Positions 44,513 through 53,246 of a stretch of 64,000 bases of DNA are shown piece by piece. The notes under the pieces are model-generated. The model saw only the letters and a list, made by a program, of their open reading frames with translations. It was not told the origin of the DNA and ran no database searches. Source of the stretch: an uncultured Clostridia bacterium. Lineage in GTDB: Bacteria > Bacillota > Clostridia > Oscillospirales > Ruminococcaceae. Position 1 is the stretch's first letter, and each line of letters begins with the position of its first letter. Made by a program: the position numbers and the translations under genes. The stretch spans positions 62,001 to 126,000 of the forward strand of contig CALXCO010000001.1 of NCBI GenBank assembly GCA_944386805.1. Direction: 5' to 3'.

Positions 44513-46819
44513 ATGAAATTCAGCGACGGAATGTGGCAGGTCAAACCGGGTTTTACCCTTGAAGCGCCGGCCTGCAGTTATGCAGGGCGGTCGGATGCCC
44601 GCTCGGTTACCCTTTATGGTCCATATCATCCGGTCAGTCACCGCGGTATGACCCTCAACTGTGGTCAGATGACCGTCACCCTGTCTGCACCATCCGAAGG
44701 GATTATTTCGGTACGGATGGAGAACTTTATGGGTGCCTGCAAAAAGGGACCTGACTTTGTCCTGAACACAGCCGACTGCGGCACTGTCGAAAAAGACGGT
44801 GACCGGGTGATTCTGCACAGCGGCAAACTGTCTGCTGAAACGACCCTTCAAGGGGAATGGGGCATCCGGTTTTATTGGGACGGACGGCTGCTGACCGAGA
44901 CCGGGTTCCGCGGAATGGCGCATCTGTATGACCCGGATGGAAATACATATATGCGGGAACAGCTGTCGCTGGATGTAGCCGAGCAGATTGTCGGACTGGG
45001 CGAGCGGTTTGGCCCATTTGTCAAAAACGGGCAGACGGTTGATCTTGTGAATGCCGACGGCGGCACCAACTCGGAACAGGCGTATAAAAATATCCCGTTC
45101 TATCTGTCGACCAAAGGTTATGGCCTGTTTGTCAACACGCCGGCGCAGGTTTCCTATGAAATCGGCTCGGAAGTTGTCAACCGTGTGCAGTTCTCTGTTC
45201 CCGGCGAGTCGATGGAGTATATGGTCATCGGCGGCGACAATTATAAGGAAGTCATCACCAATTATACCGGCATGACCGGCCGTCCTCCGCTGCTGCCTGC
45301 ATGGACATTTGGGCTGTGGCTGTCGACCTCGTTTACGACCAATTATGATGAGGAAACGGTACTGTCATTTATTGATGGGATGCTGGAGCGGAAAATCCCG
45401 CTGACCGTTTTTCATTTTGACTGTTTCTGGATGAAGGAATTCCAGTGGACGGATTTTGTCTGGAACGAGGACACCTTTAAAGACCCCAAAGGGATGCTCC
45501 AAAAGATTCACGACCGCGGCGTCAAAGTCTGCTGCTGGATCAACCCCTACATTGCCCAGAAATCCCGCCTGTTCAAAGAGGGTCTGGAGCATGATTATTT
45601 TGTCAAGACCGGCGACGGCAGCATCTGGCAGTGGGACATGTGGCAGGCAGGCATGGCGCTGGTCGACTTCACCAACCCGGAAGCGGTCAAATGGTACCAG
45701 GGGTATCTGCGGCAGCTGTGCGAGATGGGTGTTGATGCCTTCAAGACCGACTTTGGCGAACGGATTCCGGTACAGGATGCCTACTATGGTCCAAAAGCCG
45801 CAAAATACGGCATTGTCTACCATGACGGTTCTGACCCGGACAAGATGCACAACTACTACACCTATCTGTACAACAAGGCAGTTTACGAATTGCTGGAAGA
45901 GGTCTATGGTCCGCAGAAAGCCTGCCTTTTTGCCCGCAGTGCGACGACCGGCGGTCAGCAGTTCCCGGTGCACTGGGGCGGCGACAATCTGCCGACCTAT
46001 CCTTCGATGGCACAGTCACTGCGAGGCGGGATGTCGCTCGGTCTCTGTGGCTTTGGTTATTGGAGCCACGACATCGGCGGCTTTGAAGGTCAGTCGGACT
46101 ACGACATCTTCAAACGCTGGACCCAGTTCGGGCTGCTTTCTTCCCATAGCCGTTATCACGGCAGCAATGCCTATAAAGTGCCGTGGCTGTATGGCGAGGA
46201 AGCGGTCGAGGTCACCCGTGCATTTACCAAACTGAAAATGCGGCTGATGCCGTATTTCTACCGGATGGCGGTGGAAGCGCACGAAAAAGGCCTGCCGATT
46301 CTGCGCCCGATGCTGTTGGAGTTCCCGGACGACCGGACTGCACCCTTTGCCGATACTCAGTATATGCTGGGCGACAGTATTCTGGTTGCGCCGGTCATGA
46401 ACCCGGACGGAATTGGGGAGTATTATTTGCCCGAAGGCCTCTGGACCGACTGGTTTACCGGCAAGACGGTGCAAGGCGGCGGCTGGCATAAGGAAACCTA
46501 TGATTATTTCTCACTGCCGCTGTTTGTCCGGGAGAACACGATTCTGGTACTCGGCAGCCATGACGACCGCCCGGACTACGATTATGAAGAGAACCCGGAG
46601 ATTCGGATTTTTGGCATTCAGGAGGGTGCGACTGTCTCGACAGATGTGTTCTCCCAGACGGGCGAATGCAAATTTACGGTCACCGCGACCCGTACCGGCA
46701 AGACGGTCACCGTCCATATTGACGGCGAACACGGCAAAATCCGCATCGGCATTGCCGGTGGCATGCTGATGGAGCCGTCGGGCAATGATTTTTCGATCAG
46801 CTCGAATCTGCTCAAATAA
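44513..46819 (+). CDS. GH31 alpha-xylosidase (YicI-like)
   Basis: The 768-residue product has the GH31 catalytic nucleophile in VDAFKTDFGERIPV and the downstream WSHDIGGFE acid/base region, with the N-terminal beta-sandwich and C-terminal beta domains of YicI. KTDFGE is the form found in alpha-xylosidases acting on isoprimeverose from xyloglucan. No signal peptide, so it acts on imported oligosaccharides. The ATG at 44513 has AAAGGAAGG just upstream. Confidence 0.9.
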   Translation: MKFSDGMWQVKPGFTLEAPACSYAGRSDARSVTLYGPYHPVSHRGMTLNCGQMTVTLSAPSEGIISVRMENFMGACKKGPDFVLNTADCGTVEKDGDRVILHSGKLSAETTLQGEWGIRFYWDGRLLTETGFRGMAHLYDPDGNTYMREQLSLDVAEQIVGLGERFGPFVKNGQTVDLVNADGGTNSEQAYKNIPFYLSTKGYGLFVNTPAQVSYEIGSEVVNRVQFSVPGESMEYMVIGGDNYKEVITNYTGMTGRPPLLPAWTFGLWLSTSFTTNYDEETVLSFIDGMLERKIPLTVFHFDCFWMKEFQWTDFVWNEDTFKDPKGMLQKIHDRGVKVCCWINPYIAQKSRLFKEGLEHDYFVKTGDGSIWQWDMWQAGMALVDFTNPEAVKWYQGYLRQLCEMGVDAFKTDFGERIPVQDAYYGPKAAKYGIVYHDGSDPDKMHNYYTYLYNKAVYELLEEVYGPQKACLFARSATTGGQQFPVHWGGDNLPTYPSMAQSLRGGMSLGLCGFGYWSHDIGGFEGQSDYDIFKRWTQFGLLSSHSRYHGSNAYKVPWLYGEEAVEVTRAFTKLKMRLMPYFYRMAVEAHEKGLPILRPMLLEFPDDRTAPFADTQYMLGDSILVAPVMNPDGIGEYYLPEGLWTDWFTGKTVQGGGWHKETYDYFSLPLFVRENTILVLGSHDDRPDYDYEENPEIRIFGIQEGATVSTDVFSQTGECKFTVTATRTGKTVTVHIDGEHGKIRIGIAGGMLMEPSGNDFSISSNLLK

Positions 46820-46875
46820 GTAAATCATCCATCGGGAAATCGAGCGGCTGGTTGTATTTTCGGTAAAATGAGACA

Positions 46876-46917
46876 AGATACAGGTTGTCTGAGTCAGTTG
46901 GGCAGCCTGTATTTTTT
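46876..46917 (+). terminator. Terminator after the GH31 gene
   Basis: ATACAGGTTGTC pairs with GGCAGCCTGTAT (one G-T and one mismatch) and is followed by six T. Confidence 0.75.
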
Positions 46918-46939
46918 ATGCAATATTCATAAAATCCCC

Positions 46940-46968
46940 TTGCAGAGCTGAACTGCATTTGCTATAAT
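46940..46968 (+). promoter_or_regulatory. Promoter of glpK
   Basis: TTGCAG (46940-46945) and TATAAT (46963-46968) are 17 bases apart, about 78 bases before the glpK ATG. Confidence 0.75.
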
Positions 46969-46990
46969 AAAAACAGATGGAATCGGAATT

Positions 46991-47011
46991 GCCGCCGTAT
47001 AGTACGGCGGC
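46991..47011 (+). promoter_or_regulatory. Perfect palindrome in the glpK leader
   Basis: GCCGCCGTA-TAG-TACGGCGGC is a perfect 9-bp inverted repeat placed about 16 bases after the predicted transcript start and 34 bases before glpK. It could be a repressor operator or an mRNA hairpin. There is no T-run, so it is not a terminator. Confidence 0.5.
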
Positions 47012-47045
47012 TTACAGAATATCAGATCAGCGAAGGAGACAGGAC

Positions 47046-48548
47046 ATGGACAAAAAGTATATGATTGCGCTCGACCAGGGGACAACCAGTTCCCGTGCGG
47101 TAATTTTCAACCATAATCAGGAGATTGTCCGGATTGCCCAGCGGGAGTATACCCAGTATTATCCGAAAGAGGGCTGGGTGGAACATGATCCGATGGAGAT
47201 TTACGCGACCCAGTACGGCGTACTGATTGACGCAATGCTGCTGGCGGGGATTGAAGCGGAGGAAATCTCGGCAATCGGCATCACCAACCAACGGGAGACA
47301 ACGATTGTCTGGGAAAAGGAGACCGGACGTCCGATTTATAATGCGATTGTCTGGCAGTGCCGCCGGACAGCGCCGCTGTGTGAACAGCTGGAGAGTGAGG
47401 GTTGGGGGGAGTATATCCGCCAGTCGACCGGACTGTTGATTGACGCTTATTTTTCCGCGACAAAGGTTTCCTGGATACTCGATCAGGTTCCCGGCTCTAG
47501 GGAACGTGCGGAGCGTGGGGAGCTTTGCTTCGGGACAGTGGATACCTGGCTGATGTGGAAGCTGTCGGGCGGCGAGGTCTTCGCGACCGATTACACCAAC
47601 GCTTCCCGAACGATGATGTTCAACATCCATACCCGTAGTTGGGACCAGAAGATTCTCGACCGGCTGGGGATACCTGCGGCGATGCTGCCGGAGGTTCTGC
47701 CCTCGTCCGGGATGTTCGGTCATGCGCATATCAACGGTGTTTCGATTCCGATCACAGGCGTTGCAGGCGACCAGCAGGCGGCATTGTTTGGCCAGTGCTG
47801 CTGGGAAAAGGGACAGGTCAAAAATACCTACGGAACCGGATGCTTTTTGCTGATGAACACCGGTTCGGAACCGGTCGAAAGTCATAACGGGTTGGTTACG
47901 ACAATTGCCGCTTCGGACGGAGCAGAACCGCGTTATGCACTGGAAGGCAGCGTCTTTACCGGTGGTGCAGTGGTTCAGTGGCTGCGGGACGAGATGCGGT
48001 TTATCGGGGAATCAGCCGATTCGGAGTATTATGCCCGCAAGGTTCCGGACACCGGCGGCGTTTATATGGTTCCGGCGTTTACCGGACTGGGTGCGCCGCA
48101 TTGGGATATGTATGCACGTGGTCTGCTGATCGGCATCACCCGCGGGACCAAGCGAACCCATATTATCCGGGCAGCATTGGAGTCAATCGCTTATCAGTCA
48201 GCCGACCTGTTGGAGGCGATTGTTGCCGATACCGGCGCACCGATTGAATCGTTGTCGGTGGACGGCGGCGCTTCGGCGAACGCCTTTCTGATGCAGTTTC
48301 AGGCGGATATTCTGGGGGTAGAGGTCTGCCGTCCGGAGGTTTACGAGTCGACGGCATTAGGAGCGGCATACCTTGCAGGATTGGCGGTCGGATTCTGGAA
48401 GAAGGACGAGCTGCTGGCAGCAAGGAAGATTGCCGACCGGTACCTGCCGCAGATGGACGAAACGATTCGCGCCAAACGACGCCGTGGATGGAAAAAGGCG
48501 GTATCCCGTGCACTGGACTGGGCAAGGGAGGATGCGGAAGAGATTTGA
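47046..48548 (+). CDS. glpK: Glycerol kinase
   Basis: The 500-residue FGGY kinase starts [21 protein letters not shown] and has [31 protein letters not shown] and [12 protein letters not shown], diagnostic of glycerol kinase. It commits glycerol to glycerol 3-phosphate using ATP. AAGGAGA lies upstream of the ATG at 47046. No facilitator or dehydrogenase gene is adjacent. Confidence 0.96.
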   Translation: MDKKYMIALDQGTTSSRAVIFNHNQEIVRIAQREYTQYYPKEGWVEHDPMEIYATQYGVLIDAMLLAGIEAEEISAIGITNQRETTIVWEKETGRPIYNAIVWQCRRTAPLCEQLESEGWGEYIRQSTGLLIDAYFSATKVSWILDQVPGSRERAERGELCFGTVDTWLMWKLSGGEVFATDYTNASRTMMFNIHTRSWDQKILDRLGIPAAMLPEVLPSSGMFGHAHINGVSIPITGVAGDQQAALFGQCCWEKGQVKNTYGTGCFLLMNTGSEPVESHNGLVTTIAASDGAEPRYALEGSVFTGGAVVQWLRDEMRFIGESADSEYYARKVPDTGGVYMVPAFTGLGAPHWDMYARGLLIGITRGTKRTHIIRAALESIAYQSADLLEAIVADTGAPIESLSVDGGASANAFLMQFQADILGVEVCRPEVYESTALGAAYLAGLAVGFWKKDELLAARKIADRYLPQMDETIRAKRRRGWKKAVSRALDWAREDAEEI

Positions 48549-48588
48549 GCAGAAACCGCCTGTCATTTTGATGGAAGAAGGTTTACCG

Positions 48589-49131
48589 ATGAGTCAGGTG
48601 TTGTACCTCGCGGCTGATTACCCTTTGCCCAAACGTCCCAACCCACATGAACAGCTGCTGTCGGTCAATGAAGCGATTGCTGCCGGTGTATCGGATATTC
48701 CGGATTTCCTGTTAAAGGATGGAATAGACCGGGACGAACCGGATGCGATACTGGTCAGCGACCGCGAGGTCAGGTTTGATGTTGAGAATGGTACAGTCGC
48801 AGATGGAGATTTTGACGATGATTTTGCAATCTTGCCGGTCGAAAAGCTTTTTGGGATGCGGACTGAAAAGAAATATTGTGTGCTGTTGGAATGGAACCGG
48901 TACACACCCGGACGAGCCGGAATGCTGATTAAATATCTGCGTGAAAGGCTGACAGAAACGGATGAAATAGAGCTGTGGAACTGCTGGCTGGATGATGAAC
49001 CCATTCATCAGATGCGGCGGGCAGTCGTTCGGATTGGAGAACTGACCCTGGAGGATATAGCGGAGCTGGACAGTCAGCCCGTTTCAAAGTTGCCGCTGAC
49101 CGATTATTGTTTTTGCGTTATCCGTGGATAA
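48589..49131 (+). CDS. Conserved hypothetical protein, 180 residues
   Basis: The soluble product begins VLYLAADYPLPKRPNPHEQLLSVNEAIAAG and contains FDVENGTVADGDFDDDFAIL and YCVLLEWNRYTPGRAGMLIKYLRERLTETDEIELWNCW. I recall similar unnamed proteins in Firmicutes but no function. GAAGAAGG lies just before the ATG at 48589. It follows glpK by 40 bases and precedes a SnoaL-like gene by 12, so it may be co-transcribed with both. Confidence 0.65.
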   Translation: MSQVLYLAADYPLPKRPNPHEQLLSVNEAIAAGVSDIPDFLLKDGIDRDEPDAILVSDREVRFDVENGTVADGDFDDDFAILPVEKLFGMRTEKKYCVLLEWNRYTPGRAGMLIKYLRERLTETDEIELWNCWLDDEPIHQMRRAVVRIGELTLEDIAELDSQPVSKLPLTDYCFCVIRG

Positions 49132-49143
49132 TGGAGGAATACA

Positions 49144-49515
49144 ATGGATAAAATCGAAATTGTCAGAGACTATTTTGCCAGCTGGCTGCGGCAGGACCGG
49201 ACCCGGTTTGCCGGGATTTTTGCGAATGATATCGTGTACTCCGAATGTTACGGGCCGGAATACCATGGACTTGGACAGGTGGAACGGTGGTTTGATGACT
49301 GGAACTGCCGGGGTCGGGTGCTGGTCTGGGATATCCGGGAGATATATCAGGACGGGGATCATCTGATTGCGGGATGGTATTTTCAATGTGTTTTTGATGG
49401 TGTAACAGACGGATTTGACGGTGTTTCGCTTATTCGATTTAATCCGGCGGGAAAAATCGTCTCACTCAGAGAATATCAGTCAAAATCGGAGCACATTTAT
49501 CCATATGGTGAATAA
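49144..49515 (+). CDS. SnoaL-like / NTF2-fold protein
   Basis: The 123-residue product has the cone-fold pattern of the SnoaL/NTF2 superfamily: IVRDYFASWLRQDRTRFAGIFANDIVYSECYGPEYHGLGQVERWFDDW, then GDHLIAGWYFQC and GVSLIRFNPAGKIVSLREYQ. Members are small-molecule isomerases, cyclases or stress proteins; no specific role can be assigned. AATGGAGG precedes the ATG. Confidence 0.8.
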   Translation: MDKIEIVRDYFASWLRQDRTRFAGIFANDIVYSECYGPEYHGLGQVERWFDDWNCRGRVLVWDIREIYQDGDHLIAGWYFQCVFDGVTDGFDGVSLIRFNPAGKIVSLREYQSKSEHIYPYGE

Positions 49516-49523
49516 TTGACAGC

Positions 49524-49580
49524 AAAAAGCACCCGCTGCCGCGGAACCCCAAAAGGGTACACGGCAGCGGGTGCTTTGGG
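49524..49580 (+). terminator. Bidirectional terminator
   Basis: AAAGCACCCGCTGCCG and its complement form a 16-bp perfect stem flanked by A and T runs, between the convergent SnoaL-like and esterase genes. Confidence 0.85.
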
Positions 49581-49602
49581 TTTTAATAGGACAGATTTCA
49601 GA

Positions 49603-50406
49603 TCAAACCTGACGTTTGCTTGCAGCGTAAGCGTCGGAACGGGTAATCCAGTCGAGGAACTTTTCGACCTCCAGGTTCCAGAATCTCCATTCGTGGGTAT
49701 AACCGGGGACGAAGTCGGTTTCAACTTCCAGACCGAGTGTCTCCAACTGTTTTACGAATTCCTTGTTTGCCTCATAAAGGAAGTCATTTTCACCACAGGC
49801 GATGTAGATTTTCGGGAGTTTTTTACCATCAGCGACGCACTTTTTCACCAGCGAGAGCGGGTCATATTCTTCTGCGATCGGATGTTTTTCCGCCTCGTCG
49901 TCACCTGCCAGCGAGTAAGGGTTCAGCTGAACAGCAGCCGAGAAAGCGCCCAGTGCTGCGAACCGTTCGGGGTGAGAGAACGCGTGCACCAGCGTACCAA
50001 AGCCGCCCATCGACAGACCGGCGATATAAGTATCTTCTGGACGGTCGGAGACAGGGAACATCCCCTTGACAAAGTCGGGGAGTTCTTCCGACACAAAGTC
50101 AAAGAATTTGTCGCCGTACATATTGACATAGGACTTGTTTTCAGCCGACAGCATGACTACAGCGATATTGCGTTCTTCAGCGAACAGTTCGACTTTGGTA
50201 TAACCGGTCCACTGGGCATGGTTGTTGCCCATGCCGTGCAGCAGATAGAGGACAGGGTATTTGTCAGGTTTCTGATGATGTGGTTTTTCACCTTTGGGGA
50301 GGGTCATTCCCATCGATTCGGGAATCGTGACGGAGGGGATAATGACAGTGATGTCGACCGTCCGACGGAGGGTGTAAGAGATGAAATTACAGGTAAACTT
50401 TGCCAT
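49603..50406 (-). CDS. Esterase D-like alpha/beta hydrolase (tributyrin esterase type)
   Basis: The 267-residue product has YLLHGMGNNHAQW, the nucleophile elbow GLSMGGFGTL, catalytic Asp in CGENDFLY and His in YTHEWRFW. It belongs to the esterase/S-formylglutathione-hydrolase group that removes acetyl or feruloyl esters from sugars. No signal peptide. It lies 32 bases after the stop of a second hydrolase on the same strand, so both probably deacylate imported glycosides. Confidence 0.88.
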   Translation of the reverse strand: MAKFTCNFISYTLRRTVDITVIIPSVTIPESMGMTLPKGEKPHHQKPDKYPVLYLLHGMGNNHAQWTGYTKVELFAEERNIAVVMLSAENKSYVNMYGDKFFDFVSEELPDFVKGMFPVSDRPEDTYIAGLSMGGFGTLVHAFSHPERFAALGAFSAAVQLNPYSLAGDDEAEKHPIAEEYDPLSLVKKCVADGKKLPKIYIACGENDFLYEANKEFVKQLETLGLEVETDFVPGYTHEWRFWNLEVEKFLDWITRSDAYAASKRQV

Positions 50407-50438
50407 AAAAATCGTCCTTTCTATTCCATTTTATTTAT

Positions 50439-51563
50439 TTACATTTCTTTCATTGCATCCGCAATTTCGATACAGAGATCTTCGGCCTGCGGGACAAAGC
50501 CCAGCCGGTCGATAAAGGCGTGGGAGACGCCGCGGTAACGGATGGATTTGACCGGAACACCCGCTTCAGCCAGCCGTTTGGCATACAATTCGTCCTGAAT
50601 GCGCAGTCCGTCGTATTCACAGGAGACAGAGAGGCAGCGAGGCATGCCGGTGTAGTCTTTTTCCATCAGCGGAGAGGCGTAAGTTTCAAGGCACTGTTTT
50701 TCCGGGTCATCGAAGTACAGATTGCCCATCATGATTTCATCGTCATGTTCCTCATCTTTGGGGCGGGAGATAGCGACACGCGGGTTCAGTTCAGCTTCCT
50801 GAGAGGGGTCGAATTCATATTCCGCGATACTGAAATGATAGCCAGGGGTAGCGCTGCCCTTGAAGGTGACAGCGGCGTACATCGGGACCTGAAGTGCGAC
50901 CATATGGGTTCCCCGGTCGCGGTCCATCAGCGAAACGACAGCCGTCATATTGCCACCGGCGGAGTCGCCGCCGACTGCGATTTTATGGGGGTCGATGCCG
51001 TACTCTTCGGCATGCTGGTAGACGTGACAGAGTGCAGCCCAGCAGTCGTTTACGCCATTAGGATATTTTTTCTCAGGAGCGAGGGAGTAGTCGACATTAA
51101 ATACGACACCGCCGGACAGTTCTGCAATCAGCCGGCAGGGGTTTTCGACGGTATAAGGGGTGCCGCCAATCCAGCCGCCGCCATGGTAAAAGATAAAGCA
51201 GGGGCGGTTTTTCTGGTACTGGGTATCACGGCGGTAGTAGCGCCACAGGCCGACCTCATTTTCACCGTTATGGATGGTTTCAAACTTGGTATGGATTTCG
51301 ACCGAGCAGATATTGTGGTTTGGGAAGCCCATCTGATCGCGCATTTTCTGGAGAGCCTGCTGCGGGGTTTGGGGTTTTTCATCTTGTTTGTTGTCCTCAC
51401 GAGCGACCCAGTGCATTTTCATGCAGGCCTGTTCGTGGTGGTCAGCGCAGCCGGGGCGAGGTTCAGTGGGAGAGCGCTTAATGATAATCGGAGCGCCGTG
51501 GACCAATTCCGGGGTTTGCTGCAAATGCAAAAATTCCACATGACTTTTGTCGTATTCGCGCAT
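50439..51563 (-). CDS. Acetyl-esterase-like alpha/beta hydrolase (HSL family)
   Basis: The 374-residue product has the oxyanion motif FYHGGGWIGG, nucleophile GGDSAGGNM and a late SHAFIDR with the catalytic His, which place it in the hormone-sensitive-lipase family. A charged N-terminal extension of about 100 residues precedes the core. The start at 51563 is chosen because GAAAGG lies nine bases upstream. It heads the two-gene esterase unit. Confidence 0.88.
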   Translation of the reverse strand: MREYDKSHVEFLHLQQTPELVHGAPIIIKRSPTEPRPGCADHHEQACMKMHWVAREDNKQDEKPQTPQQALQKMRDQMGFPNHNICSVEIHTKFETIHNGENEVGLWRYYRRDTQYQKNRPCFIFYHGGGWIGGTPYTVENPCRLIAELSGGVVFNVDYSLAPEKKYPNGVNDCWAALCHVYQHAEEYGIDPHKIAVGGDSAGGNMTAVVSLMDRDRGTHMVALQVPMYAAVTFKGSATPGYHFSIAEYEFDPSQEAELNPRVAISRPKDEEHDDEIMMGNLYFDDPEKQCLETYASPLMEKDYTGMPRCLSVSCEYDGLRIQDELYAKRLAEAGVPVKSIRYRGVSHAFIDRLGFVPQAEDLCIEIADAMKEM

Positions 51564-51908
51564 TTTAGACATCCTTTCGATAGCAGAGATAAATTGGTTA
51601 CAAAACAATCTGACAAAACAGGGCATCAAACGTTTTCTATATTATAACAGTTTTCGCACCGTCTGGCTACCAAAAAACGGACTTTTTTTATCAAAAAAAT
51701 GGACCATTGAATGAAAAATCATATACAAAATGACCTTAATTGATGTTGAATTTCGGATTTTAGGTTGGACGAACAGGGGTTAAGGGAGAAGTGCCGAAAA
51801 AGCGGGTGGATAATTGTGAGAAACGCCTATTGTATTTTCTGGCAAAATCGGTTATCCTGAATATAACAGATACTTAATTTTTTTAATAAACTGGAGAAAT
51901 CAAAACAG
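51564..51908. other. Divergent intergenic region between esterase and ROK regulator units
   Basis: This 345-base stretch is AT-rich and holds no gene. On the plus strand TTGTAT (51830-51835) and TATCCT (51853-51858), 17 bases apart, form a possible promoter for the ROK regulator. It is followed by TTTAATAAAC (51882-51891), a half-site like those of the strong operators downstream at 53.2 kb, which suggests that the regulator controls its own gene. Confidence 0.5.
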
Positions 51909-53108
51909 ATGGATGGAAATAAAACAGGCGGTTTGTCGGAAGTTCGCCGGCGCAACCGCACCCATATCCGTGAGATCATCTATCGCCGCGCACCGATTAC
52001 CAGAACAGAGATTGCTCACGAGCTGGGGCTGACTCTTCCGACGGTCACAACCAGTGTGGCACAGATGCTGGAGGATGGCCTGTTGACAGAGACGCTGATG
52101 GCGGAACCTGCCGGGAGTGCAGGTGGACGGCCACCGTTGCTTTTGGGGTTTAATCCGGAAGCAGGGCGTGCACTTGGCGTGGAGCTTGGGCCGTACGAGA
52201 CTGCTGTTGTACTGACCGATCTGGTCGGGAATCCGGTCGCACAGACGTTGCTGCCGGCGGTTCAGGAGTATGACGAAATGCTGGAACAACTGGAAACGGC
52301 GCTTCGACCTTATTTAAATGAGGACAAGCTGATGGGCGTCGGACTGGGGCTGCCGGGATTTGTCAGCCGTGAGAGCGGCGAAGTGCGGACCTCGATTCTT
52401 GGCCGGAAATGGGACAATCGTCCGATTGCCGGAGATCTTTCCCAGAGGTTGGGTGTACCGGTGATGGTGGACAACAATGTCCGGATGCGAGCAGGCGGGC
52501 AGGCACTGTTTCACGGAAAAGAGACAGAGAATCTGTTTGCCTATCTGTTTGTATCCAAAGGAATTGCCTGTCCATTGATGATACGCGGGCGGGTTCTGTC
52601 CGGGTCGACGTCGGGAGCGGGCGAACTTGGCCATATGGTGATGCAGCCAGGCGGGAGGATTTGCCCGACCTGTGGACGGAGGGGATGTCTGGAATCACTG
52701 ACCGGTGAAACGGCGATTTTGCGGGACTGTACCGAGCAGCGACAGGCCGGACGTGCCCGAACGCTTGCGGCCATCTGTGGAGACCAGCCGCCGGATATTC
52801 GGGCGGTGCTGCAGGCACAGCAGGCGGGAGATCCGGACATAGCGGAAGTGATGGAAAATGCACTGCGGTATTTAGGGTTGGCGCTGGCCAATGTTGTCAA
52901 CCTGATTTCGCCGGCGCAGGTGTTGGTGGAAGGGTATCTGTTCCGATATGAATCCAACAAAGAGCTGTTGTTAAAATATGCGCGTTCTCATTTTTATGGT
53001 TTGAATGAGCAGCAGGTACAGATACGTTTTCTGGAGTTCAACCGGTATGGAGGTGCATTGGGAGCAGCGGCGGCAGTGATTGAGCATTTTTGTATTCAGG
53101 GAGAATAA
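51909..53108 (+). CDS. ROK family transcriptional regulator
   Basis: The 399-residue product joins a winged helix (IREIIYRRAPITRTEIAHELGLTLPTVTTSVAQMLEDGLL) to a ROK sugar-binding domain with the zinc motif HMVMQPGGRICPTCGRRGCLES. XylR/NagC-type repressors of this class leave DNA when their sugar binds. GGAG is 13 bases before the ATG. It sits directly upstream of the kinase-aldolase-LarA-isomerase-glucosidase genes, with palindromic operators in between, so it is very likely their repressor. Confidence 0.93.
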   Translation: MDGNKTGGLSEVRRRNRTHIREIIYRRAPITRTEIAHELGLTLPTVTTSVAQMLEDGLLTETLMAEPAGSAGGRPPLLLGFNPEAGRALGVELGPYETAVVLTDLVGNPVAQTLLPAVQEYDEMLEQLETALRPYLNEDKLMGVGLGLPGFVSRESGEVRTSILGRKWDNRPIAGDLSQRLGVPVMVDNNVRMRAGGQALFHGKETENLFAYLFVSKGIACPLMIRGRVLSGSTSGAGELGHMVMQPGGRICPTCGRRGCLESLTGETAILRDCTEQRQAGRARTLAAICGDQPPDIRAVLQAQQAGDPDIAEVMENALRYLGLALANVVNLISPAQVLVEGYLFRYESNKELLLKYARSHFYGLNEQQVQIRFLEFNRYGGALGAAAAVIEHFCIQGE

Positions 53109-53154
53109 GGTTTTCCGGTTTATCCGGCGGGTTGTTGGACGAACCAGAAAATTG

Positions 53155-53191
53155 GTACCCTGTTTATTAAAGATTTTAATAAACAGGGTAC
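53155..53191 (+). promoter_or_regulatory. Operator 1: perfect 17-3-17 palindrome
   Basis: GTACCCTGTTTATTAAA, GAT, and its exact reverse complement form a 37-base perfect inverted repeat. The core GTTTATTAAA-GAT-TTTAATAAAC matches the form of ROK repressor sites. As RNA it would also fold as a long hairpin after the regulator stop, so it might end that transcript too. Confidence 0.75.
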
Positions 53192-53207
53192 GAACTTTTT
53201 GACCACA

Positions 53208-53230
53208 GTTTATTAATTATTTTAAGAAAC
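53208..53230 (+). promoter_or_regulatory. Operator 2, near-copy of operator 1
   Basis: GTTTATTAAT-TAT-TTTAAGAAAC differs from the operator 1 core by one base in each arm. The centres are 46 bases apart. A TTGACC at 53199-53204 just before it may be a -35 element, so this site would block the enzyme-operon promoter. Confidence 0.7.
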
Positions 53231-53246
53231 AGGAAGGAGCGCTATT

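Noticed and set aside
43595..44923. Minus-strand open frame of 442 codons
   Set aside because: It runs antisense to the M42 peptidase and GH31 genes, both of which show catalytic motifs; its own product is rich in His, Arg and Gln and matches nothing.
44513..46819. GH31 gene as a sulfoquinovosidase linked to a sulfoglycolysis operon at 53-58 kb
   Set aside because: The catalytic segment KTDFGERIP fits alpha-xylosidase, and it is separated from the ROK operon by glpK, esterases and terminators.
46991..47011. glpK leader palindrome read as a terminator
   Set aside because: No T-run follows and a real terminator with six T is present upstream at 46876-46917.
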